From Palsa-883 sp963826975 (GTDB lineage Bacteria; Pseudomonadota; Alphaproteobacteria; Acetobacterales; Acetobacteraceae): 64,000 bases of DNA. Shown piece by piece: positions 44,018 through 54,703 of the stretch (positions within the stretch are counted from its first letter, which is position 1; each line of letters opens with the position of its first letter). Both the position numbers and the translations under genes were made by a program. The stretch spans positions 186,001-250,000 of the forward strand of contig CAWGZJ010000012.1 of the NCBI GenBank assembly GCA_963826975.1. The letters are read 5' to 3'. The notes beneath the pieces were generated by a model that was not told where the DNA came from, did not search any database, and worked only from the letters and a program-made list of their open reading frames with translations.

Positions 44018-46126
44018 CTACCCCAGCAGCACCCGCTCGATCCGTTCCCGCGTGAACGGCATATCCCTGATCCGCACACCCAGCGCATGCGCCACCGCGT
44101 TGCCGATCGCCGCGGCGGTCGGTCCGAATGTCGCCTCACCCATTCCCAGCGTCGGCTGATCCGGTGCATCCACCAGCACTGTCTCGATCTCCGGCACCTC
44201 GCTGAACTTCATGATCGGATAGCTGTTCCAGTCGACCGACGTCACACCTTCCCCTTCCATCGTCACCTGCTCTTTCAGCGTCATGCTCGCCGCCTGGATG
44301 ATGCCGCCCTCCAACTGGTTCTTCCCGCCATCCGGATTGATCACCAGCCCGGCATCCGCCGCGCACCACACGCGCTTCAGCCGCACCTCCTGTTCCACCT
44401 CCAGCTCGACCGCCACCGCTGCGTAGGCCGCCTTGTTCTTGTACTGCGCCCAGCCCATGCCCAGCCCTCGCCCGGTCCCGGCCGGCCCGCGATGCGCCCA
44501 GCCGCTGCGGGCCGCTACATCCTCGATGATCCGTCGCGCGCGCGGATCGGACAGCATGGACAGGCGATACGTCACCGGATCGATCCCGGCACGTTCGGCC
44601 AGTTCGTCCATGAAGCACTCGATCGCGAACACGTTCGGCAGCGCGCCCAGGCCGCGCAGCGCGCTGGTGCGCACAGGGGGCGCGAGCACAAGATGATGCA
44701 GGATTCGCCGCACCGGGAAATCATACCGCGGCCGAGCATTCCGCGTGCCGCCACCACCGCCTGACTCCGGTGGATCGGTCGGTTTGGGGTCGGGCGGCGG
44801 CGTCGGCAGCGCCTCGTGCGTCAGCATGTTGCCGCCAGTGCTCGGGCGTTGCACATGCGTTCCGGACCAGATCTCTGTCGTCCACTCCACCGGCTTGCCG
44901 GCGTCATCCAGCGCTGCCCGCGCCGTCACCTGCATGGCGGTGCCCAGCGGCTCGTAGCCGAATTCTTCCTCGCGCCGCCACAGCACACGGATGCACTGGT
45001 CGGGCACCTGCAGCGCGATCACTGCCGCGTCCACCGCAACATCATCCGCACCGTTGTGGCCGTAGCAGCCGGCGCCGTGCGCGTGCCGCACGATGATACG
45101 ATCCGCCGGCAGCCCGAGCACGTTGGCCAGTGCGGCGCGGAGCGGGTACGGACCCTGAGTGTGGGACCATACCGACAGCACGTCGCCACGATATTCCGCC
45201 AGCGCACAGGACGGTCCCATTGCCGCGTGCGCGACATAGGGGCGGGAGTAGGTCGCCTCGATCACGGTCTTCGGTGGATCGGCCATGGGAGGGTCGCCAT
45301 GCACACGCTCATCGGTGGGCTTGCCGACCAGCCAGGCGGCTTCCTGGTGAGCCGGCGTCAACTGCCGCGCGTTGTGCCACGTCGCATGGGGCGGAGCCGC
45401 GGCGGCGGCACGCTGCACAACTGTCTCGTCATTGCCCACTAACGCAACGAAATTGCCCACCCGCACCACTCGGAAGTCGCCATGTGCCGCGCGCCGCACC
45501 GGGGCTTCGTCGAACGCTGCAAGCACCGCGCCGCGATTGGGCTGGCGCAGGATGCGCGCGTGCAGCATGTCCGGGCGCACCATGTCGTGGATGAACCCCG
45601 GCCCGGTCACCTTCGCCGGCAGGTCGCGCCGCTGCACCGGCTTGCCCACCACGCGATAGGCGGTGTGCGACTTCGGAGTCGCCGTGCCCGCGATGTCCGC
45701 GGCGAAATCGTCCGCCTGCGCGAAGTTCCAGTAGTCATGCCCGGTCGGTGCGTTACCGTGATGGAACGCGCCGTCCTCCACGGTGATTTCCCCCGGCGCG
45801 CAGTTCAGCCGTTGCGCCAGCCGATCCACCACGCGGGCGCGCAGCTCCGCCGTTACCAGGCGAACCGAGCGGCCCGAGACCTCGATCGACTGGCTGGAGG
45901 TCGTCTGCCCCTCATCCGGCGCATCCTGCGTGTCGCCTGACAGCACCGCGATGCGCGACAGGTCGATGTCCAACTCCTCCGCCGCGATCTGCGCCAGCGC
46001 GGTGACATTGCCCTGTCCCAGCTCCACTTTGCCCACGGCCAGGCGCACGGTGCGGTCGGGGTCGAAACGGACCCACTTCTCCATCCGCCGGTTGTTCTGG
46101 ATACTTAACGGCAGGGTGTCGCTCAT
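44018..46126 (-). CDS. Molybdenum hydroxylase large subunit (IorB-like)
   Basis: 702 residues of the xanthine oxidase/aldehyde oxidoreductase family binding molybdopterin cytosine dinucleotide. Motifs: VGKVELGQGNVTALAQIAAE, GDTQDAPDEGQTTSSQSIEV, the pocket segment GAGCYGHNGADDVAVDAAVI, RGLGALPNVFAIECFMDELA and the catalytic glutamate context GMGEATFGPTAAAIGNA. Organisation matches isoquinoline 1-oxidoreductase-type two-subunit enzymes. Many IorB homologues carry a twin-arginine signal; none is visible here, suggesting a cytoplasmic enzyme. It overlaps the small subunit by 4 bp. Probable substrate is an aldehyde or N-heterocycle. Confidence 0.88.
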   Translation of the reverse strand: MSDTLPLSIQNNRRMEKWVRFDPDRTVRLAVGKVELGQGNVTALAQIAAEELDIDLSRIAVLSGDTQDAPDEGQTTSSQSIEVSGRSVRLVTAELRARVVDRLAQRLNCAPGEITVEDGAFHHGNAPTGHDYWNFAQADDFAADIAGTATPKSHTAYRVVGKPVQRRDLPAKVTGPGFIHDMVRPDMLHARILRQPNRGAVLAAFDEAPVRRAAHGDFRVVRVGNFVALVGNDETVVQRAAAAAPPHATWHNARQLTPAHQEAAWLVGKPTDERVHGDPPMADPPKTVIEATYSRPYVAHAAMGPSCALAEYRGDVLSVWSHTQGPYPLRAALANVLGLPADRIIVRHAHGAGCYGHNGADDVAVDAAVIALQVPDQCIRVLWRREEEFGYEPLGTAMQVTARAALDDAGKPVEWTTEIWSGTHVQRPSTGGNMLTHEALPTPPPDPKPTDPPESGGGGGTRNARPRYDFPVRRILHHLVLAPPVRTSALRGLGALPNVFAIECFMDELAERAGIDPVTYRLSMLSDPRARRIIEDVAARSGWAHRGPAGTGRGLGMGWAQYKNKAAYAAVAVELEVEQEVRLKRVWCAADAGLVINPDGGKNQLEGGIIQAASMTLKEQVTMEGEGVTSVDWNSYPIMKFSEVPEIETVLVDAPDQPTLGMGEATFGPTAAAIGNAVAHALGVRIRDMPFTRERIERVLLG

Positions 46127-46599
46127 TGCGCGGCTCCTTCGCGGATCATTGCCGCGGCCTTGGCGACCGCGCGTAGGATGCGCGGATGCGCGCCGCAGCG
46201 GCACAGGTGGTTGTCGAGCGCCATGGCGATTTCTGCACGGCTGGGATCTGGGTTGCGGTCCAGCAATGCCTTGGCTTCGATAATGATGCCGGACAGGCAG
46301 TAGCCGCATTGTCCGGCTTGCTCATCCAGGAACGCAAGCTGCAACGGATGCGGATGCGCGACGCTGCCGATGCCCTCGATCGTCGTGATGTGCTTGCCCG
46401 CGACGGTGCCGACCTCGCGTGAGCAGGCGTAGACCGGTGTGCCGTCCACCAGCACCATGCAACTGCCGCATTGCTCCAGCCCGCAGCCGTAGCGCGCGCC
46501 CTTCAGATCGAGTTGATTGCGCAACACATCCAGCAACGGCGTGGTGTCCGCGGTGTCCACCGACCGTGCCGCACCGTTGACCACGAGTTCGATCGCCAT
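46123..46599 (-). CDS. Molybdenum hydroxylase small [2Fe-2S] subunit (IorA-like)
   Basis: 158 residues from ATG 46599 with ribosome site ggagg. Carries two [2Fe-2S] clusters: plant-type YGCGLEQCGSCMVLVDG with a later AC, and GQCGYCLSGIII with HLCRCGAHPRI. Transfers electrons from the molybdenum site of the large subunit to an acceptor. Translationally coupled to the large subunit (ATGA). Confidence 0.92.
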   Translation of the reverse strand: MAIELVVNGAARSVDTADTTPLLDVLRNQLDLKGARYGCGLEQCGSCMVLVDGTPVYACSREVGTVAGKHITTIEGIGSVAHPHPLQLAFLDEQAGQCGYCLSGIIIEAKALLDRNPDPSRAEIAMALDNHLCRCGAHPRILRAVAKAAAMIREGAAQ

Positions 46600-46729
46600 C
46601 CATTCCTCCATCACGTCGCCGCCGCCGCAGTTTGCCAGAGCGACGCCACGCCTGCCATCCGCCCGCGACCATTGGGTTGAGTGGCCGCTGGGCACGCCGT
46701 AACCTGTCGGCAAAATACGGAGGGACCCC

Positions 46730-47668
46730 ATGTCCACACTGATCATCGGCGGCACCGGCTTCATCGGCTCGCGTCTGTTGCGTCTGCTGGTGGCGCGCGG
46801 CGAGCCCGTTGTCTGCATGGATATCAATCCAAACACGCCCGCCATCGCCGACCTAGCCGGGCGGGTCAAGGTGGTTCGCGGCGATGTCACGCAGTTCGAT
46901 GACGTGATTGCGACGATGCTGGCGGAGCAGCCGGATCGCGTGATCAACCTGTCCTATTACCTCGGCAGCGAGCACGCCCCGCACCTCGCGCTGAAGTTGA
47001 ATATCCTCGGGATGGACAATTGTTTCGAGGCCGCGCGGCTGACCGGCGTGAAGCGCGTGGTGTTTGCCAGTTCGCTCGCGGTCAACGGGCAGCAGCACCA
47101 TTTCGGTGATCGCGCCGTTACCGAGGACGACTTCCGCCATGGCGACTATCAATACGCCGTGCACAAGATATTCAATGAAGAGCAAGCAAAGGATTATCGC
47201 GCAAAGTACGGCATGTCGATCACCGCGGTGCGTCCGGCGAATGTCACGGGGCCGGACAAGGTGCGTGGCTCGGTCGACCACGTGAACTGCATCACTCAGC
47301 CGGCGCGCGGCAACCCGATCAGCTTCCCGCACAAGGACGCGATGCGCTGCCCGATCCACGTGGATGACATCGCGGAAGTGTTCGCCCGCGTCACGCTGGC
47401 CGATGCGCCGAAGCACGATGTCTACAACACCGGCGGCACGGCGGTCAGCCTGGGCGAGCTCGCCACGATGGTGAAGGAATTCCTGCCTGACGCACGGATC
47501 AGCTTTCAGCACGAGACGGGTGGAAGGGAAATCTCCGGCAACTATCTGATCGACAACACACGGCTGGTGCAGGAGTTCGGCGTGCAATACCTGCCCTATC
47601 GCCAGCGAGTGTTGCAGATCATTAACGAGGTGCGCGCCGCCGAGGGGCTGCCGCTGGTCAGGGGATGA
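46730..47668 (+). CDS. NAD(P)-dependent epimerase/dehydratase
   Basis: 312 residues, extended short-chain dehydrogenase. NAD-binding GGTGFIGSRLLR at the N-terminus, acidic residue at CMDINPN, and catalytic YAVHK (YxxxK) preceded by SSLAV. Ribosome site cggagg before ATG 46730. Divergent from the molybdenum hydroxylase and coupled to the next gene. Likely acts on a sugar or hydroxy-ketone substrate; not further defined. Confidence 0.85.
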   Translation: MSTLIIGGTGFIGSRLLRLLVARGEPVVCMDINPNTPAIADLAGRVKVVRGDVTQFDDVIATMLAEQPDRVINLSYYLGSEHAPHLALKLNILGMDNCFEAARLTGVKRVVFASSLAVNGQQHHFGDRAVTEDDFRHGDYQYAVHKIFNEEQAKDYRAKYGMSITAVRPANVTGPDKVRGSVDHVNCITQPARGNPISFPHKDAMRCPIHVDDIAEVFARVTLADAPKHDVYNTGGTAVSLGELATMVKEFLPDARISFQHETGGREISGNYLIDNTRLVQEFGVQYLPYRQRVLQIINEVRAAEGLPLVRG

Positions 47669-48819
47669 CGCGCATGGCGACGAACATGCACTGGGTTGGC
47701 ACCTGGACCGCGGCGCCGGCGACCGCCGATGGGGTGGCGTTCAGCAACCAGACATTGCGGATGCATCCACGGATCAGTCTGGGTGGCCGCGTCTTGCGCG
47801 TGCGGCTATCGAATGCGCACGGCAACCGCCCGATTGCCGTCGGTGCCGCGCATGTGGCGCTGCGTTCTGTAGGTGCGGGGATCGTGCCAGGGTCGGATCG
47901 GATGGTGCAATTCGGCGGCGAACCTTCGGCGATCATTGCCGCCGGGTCGCTGCTGATCAGCGATCCGGTGGAGCTTGCGGTGCCGCCGCTGGCCGATCTG
48001 TCGGTCAGCGTCCATCTGCCCGGCGATATTCCGGCCAGCCTTCCGGTCACCGGCCGCTATGCGCGGCAGACGAATTACGTCTCCCCGCCCGGCGACTTCG
48101 CAGCGACCGAGGTGATGCCGATTGGGCGCATCGCAGATGAGTGGTATTTCCTCAGCGGCGTCGATGTCGTGGCGGAGCCGGGTGCCGGTGGAATCGTGGC
48201 ACTCGGTGACTCGCTGACCGATGCCAATATTTCCACGCCTGATGCGTTCTGCCGCTGGCCTGACCAGCTCGCGCGGCGGCTTCAGGCGCGGGCCGGTGGT
48301 CGAGCGCTCGGTGTGATGAACCAGGGCCTCGGCGGCAACCGTATCCTGCATGATCTGCGCGGCGACAGCGGATTGCGGCGGTTCGACCGCGACGTATTGG
48401 CGCAACCCGGCGTGACGCATGTGCTCGTGATGCTGGGAACCAATGACCTGCGCAACCGCTGGGCTAAACCGGAGGAGGAAGTGAGTGCTCCGGCGATGAT
48501 CGCTGGCCTGAAGCAGATGGCTCTGCGTGCGCACGCGCGTGGGATCAAGATATTCGGTTGCACGCTGACCCCGTTCGAGAATGAAACGTTTCTGGTGGGC
48601 GCCTGGACGCCGGCGCGTGAGGCAGTGCGTCAGGCGATCAATGCGTGGATCCGCAACGGTGGTGTGTTCGATGCGGTGATCGACTTCGATCTGGGGCTAC
48701 GCGATCCGGATCACCCGACCAGCATGCTGCCGATCTATGACTGCGGCGATCACCTGCACCCGAGCGATCTGGGCTACAACCGGATGGGCGATGTGATCGA
48801 TCTGGCGTTGTTCGAGTAG
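47665..48819 (+). CDS. SGNH/GDSL hydrolase
   Basis: 384 residues. An N-terminal beta-rich domain (WVGTWTAAPATADGVAFSNQ, LRVRLSNAHGNRPIAVGAAH) precedes the hydrolase with GDSLTDA (nucleophile Ser), GLGGNRIL, MLGTNDLR and the catalytic DHLHPSDLGY. These secondary-metabolite or carbohydrate esterases are usually exported, yet no signal peptide is visible. ATGA overlap with the epimerase indicates coupling. Confidence 0.85.
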   Translation: MTRMATNMHWVGTWTAAPATADGVAFSNQTLRMHPRISLGGRVLRVRLSNAHGNRPIAVGAAHVALRSVGAGIVPGSDRMVQFGGEPSAIIAAGSLLISDPVELAVPPLADLSVSVHLPGDIPASLPVTGRYARQTNYVSPPGDFAATEVMPIGRIADEWYFLSGVDVVAEPGAGGIVALGDSLTDANISTPDAFCRWPDQLARRLQARAGGRALGVMNQGLGGNRILHDLRGDSGLRRFDRDVLAQPGVTHVLVMLGTNDLRNRWAKPEEEVSAPAMIAGLKQMALRAHARGIKIFGCTLTPFENETFLVGAWTPAREAVRQAINAWIRNGGVFDAVIDFDLGLRDPDHPTSMLPIYDCGDHLHPSDLGYNRMGDVIDLALFE

Positions 48820-48828
48820 GACATCACA

Positions 48829-48886
48829 TTCTCCCCCTCCCCTTGAGGGCTTGGGCCGCGAAGCGGACCAAGGTTGGGGGGAGGGT
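48829..48886. repeat. REP-like intergenic palindrome
   Basis: ctccccctccccttg and ttggggggaggg arms flank gggccgcgaagcggacc. It lies between convergent genes. Similar C-rich/G-rich palindromes are dispersed intergenic repeats in alphaproteobacteria; it may also end transcription. Confidence 0.45.
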
Positions 48887-48979
48887 GCGGCGCGCCTCCT
48901 ACCTCGAGAGGAAGGGGGTATCCTCCCCAGCCATGACTGGAGAGAAATGATAACGCGTCAGTCGGATCGGCTGATCGCC

Positions 48980-49777
48980 TCACACCTTCTCCGCATGCCA
49001 CGGCAACCGCCACAGCTCGGCGTTGCACAGCTTCTCCGCCAGCGCATCGGAAATCGCGTCGAACAGGCGCTCGCCCTTTTCCTTGCTGGCAGCATCAGGA
49101 TTACCGATCACCCCCGACGCCGAGCGCGCCCCGATCGCGCGCCACCGATACACCCCGCCGCCGACAACGTCGCTGACATCCGGCGTCATGTTCACCTTCG
49201 CCAACGGAATGCGGTCCTGTGCCACCAGCTCCGGCCGCACCGCCATCATCATCGAGGTCTCAGCCTCGCACGCATGCTGCAGGCCGCCTTGCGTTTCCAG
49301 GATCTTGGCGATCGCCACCGCCGCGGCATACCAGTACGTGAACTGCACGATCGGCACGCCAAGTTTCGGTGTCAGCTCGTCGGTGATGGTGCGCAGCGCG
49401 TTCTCATTGCCGCCGTGCGCGTTCAGCAGCACGACGCGTTTAAATCCGTCGCGCAGCACCGAGCGCACCACACCCTCGACCACCGCACTGAACGCCGGAA
49501 AATCCAGCGTGACCGTGCCGGAGAAACTCATGTGATGCTCCGACAGGCCGGTCCACAACACCGGCAGTACCACCACGGCCTGACCACGCGCGGCGGTCTT
49601 GCGTGCGGTGCGCGCCGCGACTTCTTCGCCCAGGCGGGAATCGACCTCGACCGGCAGATGCGGACCGTGCTGCTCCAGCGAGGCGACGGGCAGGATCACG
49701 ATCGCGTCCTGCCGTGCCAACTCGCGCAACTGATCGGCGCGCAGCTTGCGCCATTCAACTTCGGTGGTGTCGGCCAT
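48980..49777 (-). CDS. Creatininase-family amidohydrolase
   Basis: About 265 residues. Metal-binding motifs LPVASLEQHGPHLPVEVDSR, NAHGGNENALRTI and HACEAETSMMMAVRPEL are typical of the creatininase family, which hydrolyses cyclic or formamide-type amides. Two starts, ATG 49783 and ATG 49777; the second has better spacing to ggggag. Neighbouring catabolic genes suggest degradation of an N-containing compound. Confidence 0.87.
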   Translation of the reverse strand: MADTTEVEWRKLRADQLRELARQDAIVILPVASLEQHGPHLPVEVDSRLGEEVAARTARKTAARGQAVVVLPVLWTGLSEHHMSFSGTVTLDFPAFSAVVEGVVRSVLRDGFKRVVLLNAHGGNENALRTITDELTPKLGVPIVQFTYWYAAAVAIAKILETQGGLQHACEAETSMMMAVRPELVAQDRIPLAKVNMTPDVSDVVGGGVYRWRAIGARSASGVIGNPDAASKEKGERLFDAISDALAEKLCNAELWRLPWHAEKV

Positions 49778-49845
49778 CGCCATTCTCCCCTGCTTCGCCT
49801 AGCTATGGAGCCACGGATTTGGCGGCGATGAAAGGGAGCGAGACA

Positions 49846-51150
49846 ATGAACCTGTATCGGCTGTTGCAACGGCGTGTGGCGGCGGGAAAGCCCGTGCGCG
49901 TGGGGATGATAGGCGCAGGCAAGTTCGGCTCGATGTTCCTCGCCCAGGTGCCGACCACGGCGGGTATCGAGGTCGCGGTGATCGCCGATCTGGCGCCCGA
50001 CCGCGCGAAGGAAGCCTGCCGCCGCGTCGGTTGGAACAGCGCGCGGATCGAGGCGACACGCTTCACCGACGATGCGGCCAAGCTGCTCGCCGCGCCGGAC
50101 GTGGAGGTCGTGGTGGAAGCCACGGGCCACGCGCCGGCCGGCATCGCCCACGCCCGCGGAGCGATCGCCAACGGCAAGCACATCGTCATGGTGAATGTGG
50201 AGGCGGATGTGCTGGCGGGCCCGCTGCTAGCGCAGGAGGCCGCGCGTGCCGGCGTCGTCTATTCACTCGCCTATGGCGACCAGCCCGCGCTGATCTGCGA
50301 GCTGGTGGACTGGGCGCGAGCCTGCGGCTTTACGGTCATCGCGGCCGGAAAAGGAACGAAATACCTGCCTGGATACCATGCCTCCACACCGGCGACAGTA
50401 TGGGGCTATTACGGCCTAACGCCGGGGCAGGCACGCGTCGGCGGGATGAACCCGCAGATGTTCAATTCGTTCCTGGATGGCACGAAATCCGGTATCGAAA
50501 TGGCCGCGGTAGCCAATGCCACTGGGCTGACCCCGCCGCCCGACGGCCTGGGCTTTCCCGCGGTCGGCGCGCACGAGTTGGCCGAGAAGCTACGCCCCGG
50601 CAACGTAGCCGGCGGCCTGCACCATGCCGGCCAGGTCGAGGTGATCTCCTCGCTGCACCGCGACGGAAACGACGTGGCCAATGATCTGCGCTGGGGCGTC
50701 TATGTCGTGTTCGAGGCACCAAGTGAATATACCGCTCGCTGCTTCAAGGAGTATGGCGTGGTGACCGACGCATCCGGGCGTTACTCCGCGCTGTACCGGC
50801 CGTTTCATCTGATCGGTCTTGAACTGAATATGTCAATCCTCTCGGCCGCCTTGCGCAACGAACCCACCGGTACGCCGGATGGCTTCCGTGCCGATGTCGT
50901 CGCGACCGCGAAACGGGACCTGAGAGCCGGTGAAGTGCTGGATGGCGAGGGCGGCGCCTGCGTCTGGGGCAAGCTGCTGCCGGCGCGCACCAGTTTGGAA
51001 ATCGGCGGGTTGCCGATCGGGCTGACAAGCCGCGTGCCGTTGATCCGCGATGTGAAGGCAGGCCGGTGCGTGACGTGGGCGGATGTGCGTATCGACGAAA
51101 CCGATGGCGCAGTCCAGTTCCGGCGGGAGATGGAGCGTACATGCTCGTAG
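49846..51150 (+). CDS. Homoserine dehydrogenase-like protein with SAF domain
   Basis: 434 residues from ATG 49846 (ggga site upstream). The Rossmann motif VGMIGAGKFGSMFL, VVVEATGHAPAGIAHARGAI and the C-terminal SAF domain (VATAKRDLRAGEVLDGEGGA) match a family of predicted NAD(P)-dependent oxidoreductases (COG4091). True substrate unknown; related proteins act in sugar-acid catabolism. Divergent from the creatininase gene. Confidence 0.8.
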   Translation: MNLYRLLQRRVAAGKPVRVGMIGAGKFGSMFLAQVPTTAGIEVAVIADLAPDRAKEACRRVGWNSARIEATRFTDDAAKLLAAPDVEVVVEATGHAPAGIAHARGAIANGKHIVMVNVEADVLAGPLLAQEAARAGVVYSLAYGDQPALICELVDWARACGFTVIAAGKGTKYLPGYHASTPATVWGYYGLTPGQARVGGMNPQMFNSFLDGTKSGIEMAAVANATGLTPPPDGLGFPAVGAHELAEKLRPGNVAGGLHHAGQVEVISSLHRDGNDVANDLRWGVYVVFEAPSEYTARCFKEYGVVTDASGRYSALYRPFHLIGLELNMSILSAALRNEPTGTPDGFRADVVATAKRDLRAGEVLDGEGGACVWGKLLPARTSLEIGGLPIGLTSRVPLIRDVKAGRCVTWADVRIDETDGAVQFRREMERTCS

Positions 51151-51163
51151 AGCGGGAGAGCGG

Positions 51164-51196
51164 CTTCCGCCGCAATACCGCGGGAAGTGGCGGAAG
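51164..51196. terminator. Hairpin between convergent genes
   Basis: cttccgcc (51164-51171) and ggcggaag (51189-51196) can pair; a T-containing stretch follows on the plus strand. Candidate terminator for the SAF-domain dehydrogenase gene. Confidence 0.35.
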
Positions 51197-51214
51197 GTGC
51201 TTCGCTTTTCCGCC

Positions 51215-52432
51215 CTACGTCGGGGCCGGACCGATCTCCCGCAGCCGCGGCAGGACTTCCTTGGCGAACAGGCGGATCCCCTTTTCCGATTCCGTATGCG
51301 TCATGAATCCGGATCGGCCGATCATCGCCAGATGCCCGAAGCCGCCGACTTTGTCATAGAATTCCATGATCTGCCGATAGACGCTGTCTGGGTTGCCGGC
51401 GAACAAAATGCCCTGTGCCATCGCCTGCTCAGGCGTGATCGACATCAGTTTCGCCGCATTCTGATTGACCGGCGCCACACCCTTTTCCGCGTTCGCCAGG
51501 TCGGGAGCGGAGTCGGTCTTCGGCTTGGTGCGATAGACCTGCGCGGCGATATGCGGCGGCGCGGTGCCAGGCAGGAACTTCGAATATTGCGGTGCCGATT
51601 TCAGGCTGGTGTTGAGAAACCACAGCAGTTTGCTGCCGACGCTGATGCCTTCCTCCTCGGTTTCCCCTACATAGACCAACGCCGCGTAGGCGAAATTATC
51701 TGTCGTCACCTTGGGCAATCCCGCGGCCACGCGCGCCTGCCGGTGCGCCTGGTAGGCACGCTTCGTCCCCTCCGGGCCGCGCAGCACCAGCACCTGCACC
51801 ATGCCGCGGCGTCCGACCTCGGCGGCGGTGTCCGGATCGCCGGTGGCCGCCCATAAGCGGGGATGCGGTTGCTGCCACGGCCGCGGCCAGATGTTCACGT
51901 GACGATGCGTGAAGTGCTTGCCCTGCCAGGAGAATGGCCCGTCCTGATGCGTCAGTGCCTTGCGGATCAGATCGATCGCTTCCCAGTAGCGCTCGACATT
52001 GTTCACCGGGTTGGCGTTATTCGACGCCATCTCGCTGCCGCCTGACTTCACGAAACCGATCTCCAACCGCCCGCGAGAGATTACGTCCGCCGTGGCGTAT
52101 TCCTCGGCGATGCGCACCGGTTCCTGGCGTAGCGACACCAGCGTGCCGAGGCTGAGGACTCGCACCTTGCGCGTCTGCCGCGCCAGGATGCCCAGCAGCA
52201 ACGGGTTGGCCCCGAGCAGCGAGTTGATCCCCGCGTGGTGCTCGACTGCGATGACGTTCAGGCCCATGTCGTCGCACAGCAGGAATTCGTCGATCACCTG
52301 CTCGAACAGGTCGGCTGACAGGCGCGGATCACACCAGCGGTTCGGCAGGCTGCCACGCACCGAGTTTGTTGCGTCCAGCACTTCCTGCGGCACGAAAGGG
52401 TAAGGGACCTCGCACTGCCACCATGCGTCCAT
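51215..52432 (-). CDS. Luciferase-like flavin-dependent monooxygenase
   Basis: 405 residues, LLM class TIM-barrel. Features are DDMGLNVIAVEHHAGINSLL, RQEPVRIAEEYATADVISRG with RLEIGF, and PHPRLWAATGDPDTAAEVGR. It probably uses FMNH2 or F420 to oxygenate an organic substrate. The alpha/beta hydrolase gene lies 13 bp upstream on the same strand, so the two may act in sequence on the same compound. Confidence 0.87.
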   Translation of the reverse strand: MDAWWQCEVPYPFVPQEVLDATNSVRGSLPNRWCDPRLSADLFEQVIDEFLLCDDMGLNVIAVEHHAGINSLLGANPLLLGILARQTRKVRVLSLGTLVSLRQEPVRIAEEYATADVISRGRLEIGFVKSGGSEMASNNANPVNNVERYWEAIDLIRKALTHQDGPFSWQGKHFTHRHVNIWPRPWQQPHPRLWAATGDPDTAAEVGRRGMVQVLVLRGPEGTKRAYQAHRQARVAAGLPKVTTDNFAYAALVYVGETEEEGISVGSKLLWFLNTSLKSAPQYSKFLPGTAPPHIAAQVYRTKPKTDSAPDLANAEKGVAPVNQNAAKLMSITPEQAMAQGILFAGNPDSVYRQIMEFYDKVGGFGHLAMIGRSGFMTHTESEKGIRLFAKEVLPRLREIGPAPT

Positions 52433-52445
52433 TGTGTCGGCTCCG

Positions 52446-53234
52446 TCAGTCGTTCAGGAAATCGAGCACACGGCTAACAAATTCTGCCGGCTGCTCGATC
52501 TCCGGATGGTGCCCTGCCTGCTCGATCAGCGCGAAGTGGGCGCCTGGGATCATCCTTGCATAGGCACGGCCGTAGTCAGGCGTCACGATGCGATCGCTCG
52601 CACCCCAGATCACCAGCGTCGGCACATCGATCCGCCGCAGCCAATAGGCCAAACGCGGGTTGTGCATGTAGGGATGCCACCCGTACAGCGACAGAGCATC
52701 CCAGTTGCGTGCCCGCTCGATCAGTTGCACATCCGTCATGGCGTCGTAATCAGGCGAGCAGCGGCTGGGATCGTGCCAGCTCCGCCGCTGCACTTCGTCA
52801 GGTGAGGTGTTGAAGACGTCGAGAATGTCGGCGGTCTCGCGGTCACCGACCTTTATACCGAGCGGGTCCACCAGCACTAGCCGATCGATCCGGTGGCAGC
52901 ACGCCGCCGCGACCTCTGCCGCCAACCAGCCACCGAAGGAGAATCCGATCAGCGTGACCTTGTCATGCGGCAGCGCTTCCAGGACATCCAGATAGAACCG
53001 CGTCAGGTCATAGACCGTTTCGAATCCGTCTGGCCGTGGGGATTGACCGAACCCCGGGTGCGATGGCGCGATGATCGCGGCGTGCTCGGCTAGCCGCTCG
53101 AAGAATGGAACGTGTGGATTGAAGGTCTGCATGCCATGCAGCAGCAACACGGGCCGGCCCGCGCCACGCCGCACGACTTCGAGCTCCATGCCACGCACCG
53201 CCATCCGCTCGGCGGCTCCGACAGTCGCACTCAT
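52446..53234 (-). CDS. Alpha/beta hydrolase
   Basis: 262 residues. Oxyanion motif LLLHGMQ, nucleophile elbow GFSFGG (Ser), and the catalytic His in QAGHHPEIEQP; the acid is likely Asp in WGASDRIVTPDYG. Cytosolic. Adjacent monooxygenase gene suggests ring-opened or ester substrate. First gene of a two-gene unit. Confidence 0.87.
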   Translation of the reverse strand: MSATVGAAERMAVRGMELEVVRRGAGRPVLLLHGMQTFNPHVPFFERLAEHAAIIAPSHPGFGQSPRPDGFETVYDLTRFYLDVLEALPHDKVTLIGFSFGGWLAAEVAAACCHRIDRLVLVDPLGIKVGDRETADILDVFNTSPDEVQRRSWHDPSRCSPDYDAMTDVQLIERARNWDALSLYGWHPYMHNPRLAYWLRRIDVPTLVIWGASDRIVTPDYGRAYARMIPGAHFALIEQAGHHPEIEQPAEFVSRVLDFLND

Positions 53235-53394
53235 TCGCTTGGTATCCCCCCTCGGACGATGGCGTCACATCCGACGCGTCTCGGATACCGTACTCGATGT
53301 CGGCTGGCCTCGGCGCGGGGGGCAGTAGAATACGGTTTGCGTCCGCCGACAATGAACGGTGCGTCCGTGACGAGCGCAATCGCGTGAACGAAAA

Positions 53395-53419
53395 TAGGCC
53401 GGGACAAAGTCCCGGCCTA
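53395..53419 (-). terminator. Rho-independent terminator of recA
   Basis: taggccgggac and its perfect reverse complement (11-bp stem, 3-nt loop) lie 49 bp after the recA stop; on the minus strand the stem is followed by TTTT (53394-53391). Confidence 0.85.
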
Positions 53420-53467
53420 CGCTTCACTCAGTCGATAGCCCTGCGCTGGTGGCGAGCGTTAACGCGG

Positions 53468-54508
<1,041 letters not shown>

Positions 54509-54610
54509 GCCAGCTTCCCCTGTGCTCTGCCGTGTCTACAACTGCAAGTCTTAGTCACACGCCATATGCTCGCTTATAGATTGTGCGCCGTGCTGTCGTA
54601 TGAAGCAAGC

Positions 54611-54625
54611 GAACATAGCGCAAAC
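54611..54625 (-). promoter_or_regulatory. Possible LexA (SOS) box upstream of recA
   Basis: On the minus strand GTTT-GCGCTAT-GTTC fits the alphaproteobacterial consensus GTTC-N7-GTTC except for one base. Two weaker matches lie at 54667-54681 and 54692-54706. Confidence 0.35.
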
Positions 54626-54703
54626 CCTCATCATGGCCCAGTATTAACCATCTGTTTGATGTATGTTCTTATGCCGCTCGATTTGGCAAGAACAATATGG
54701 CAA

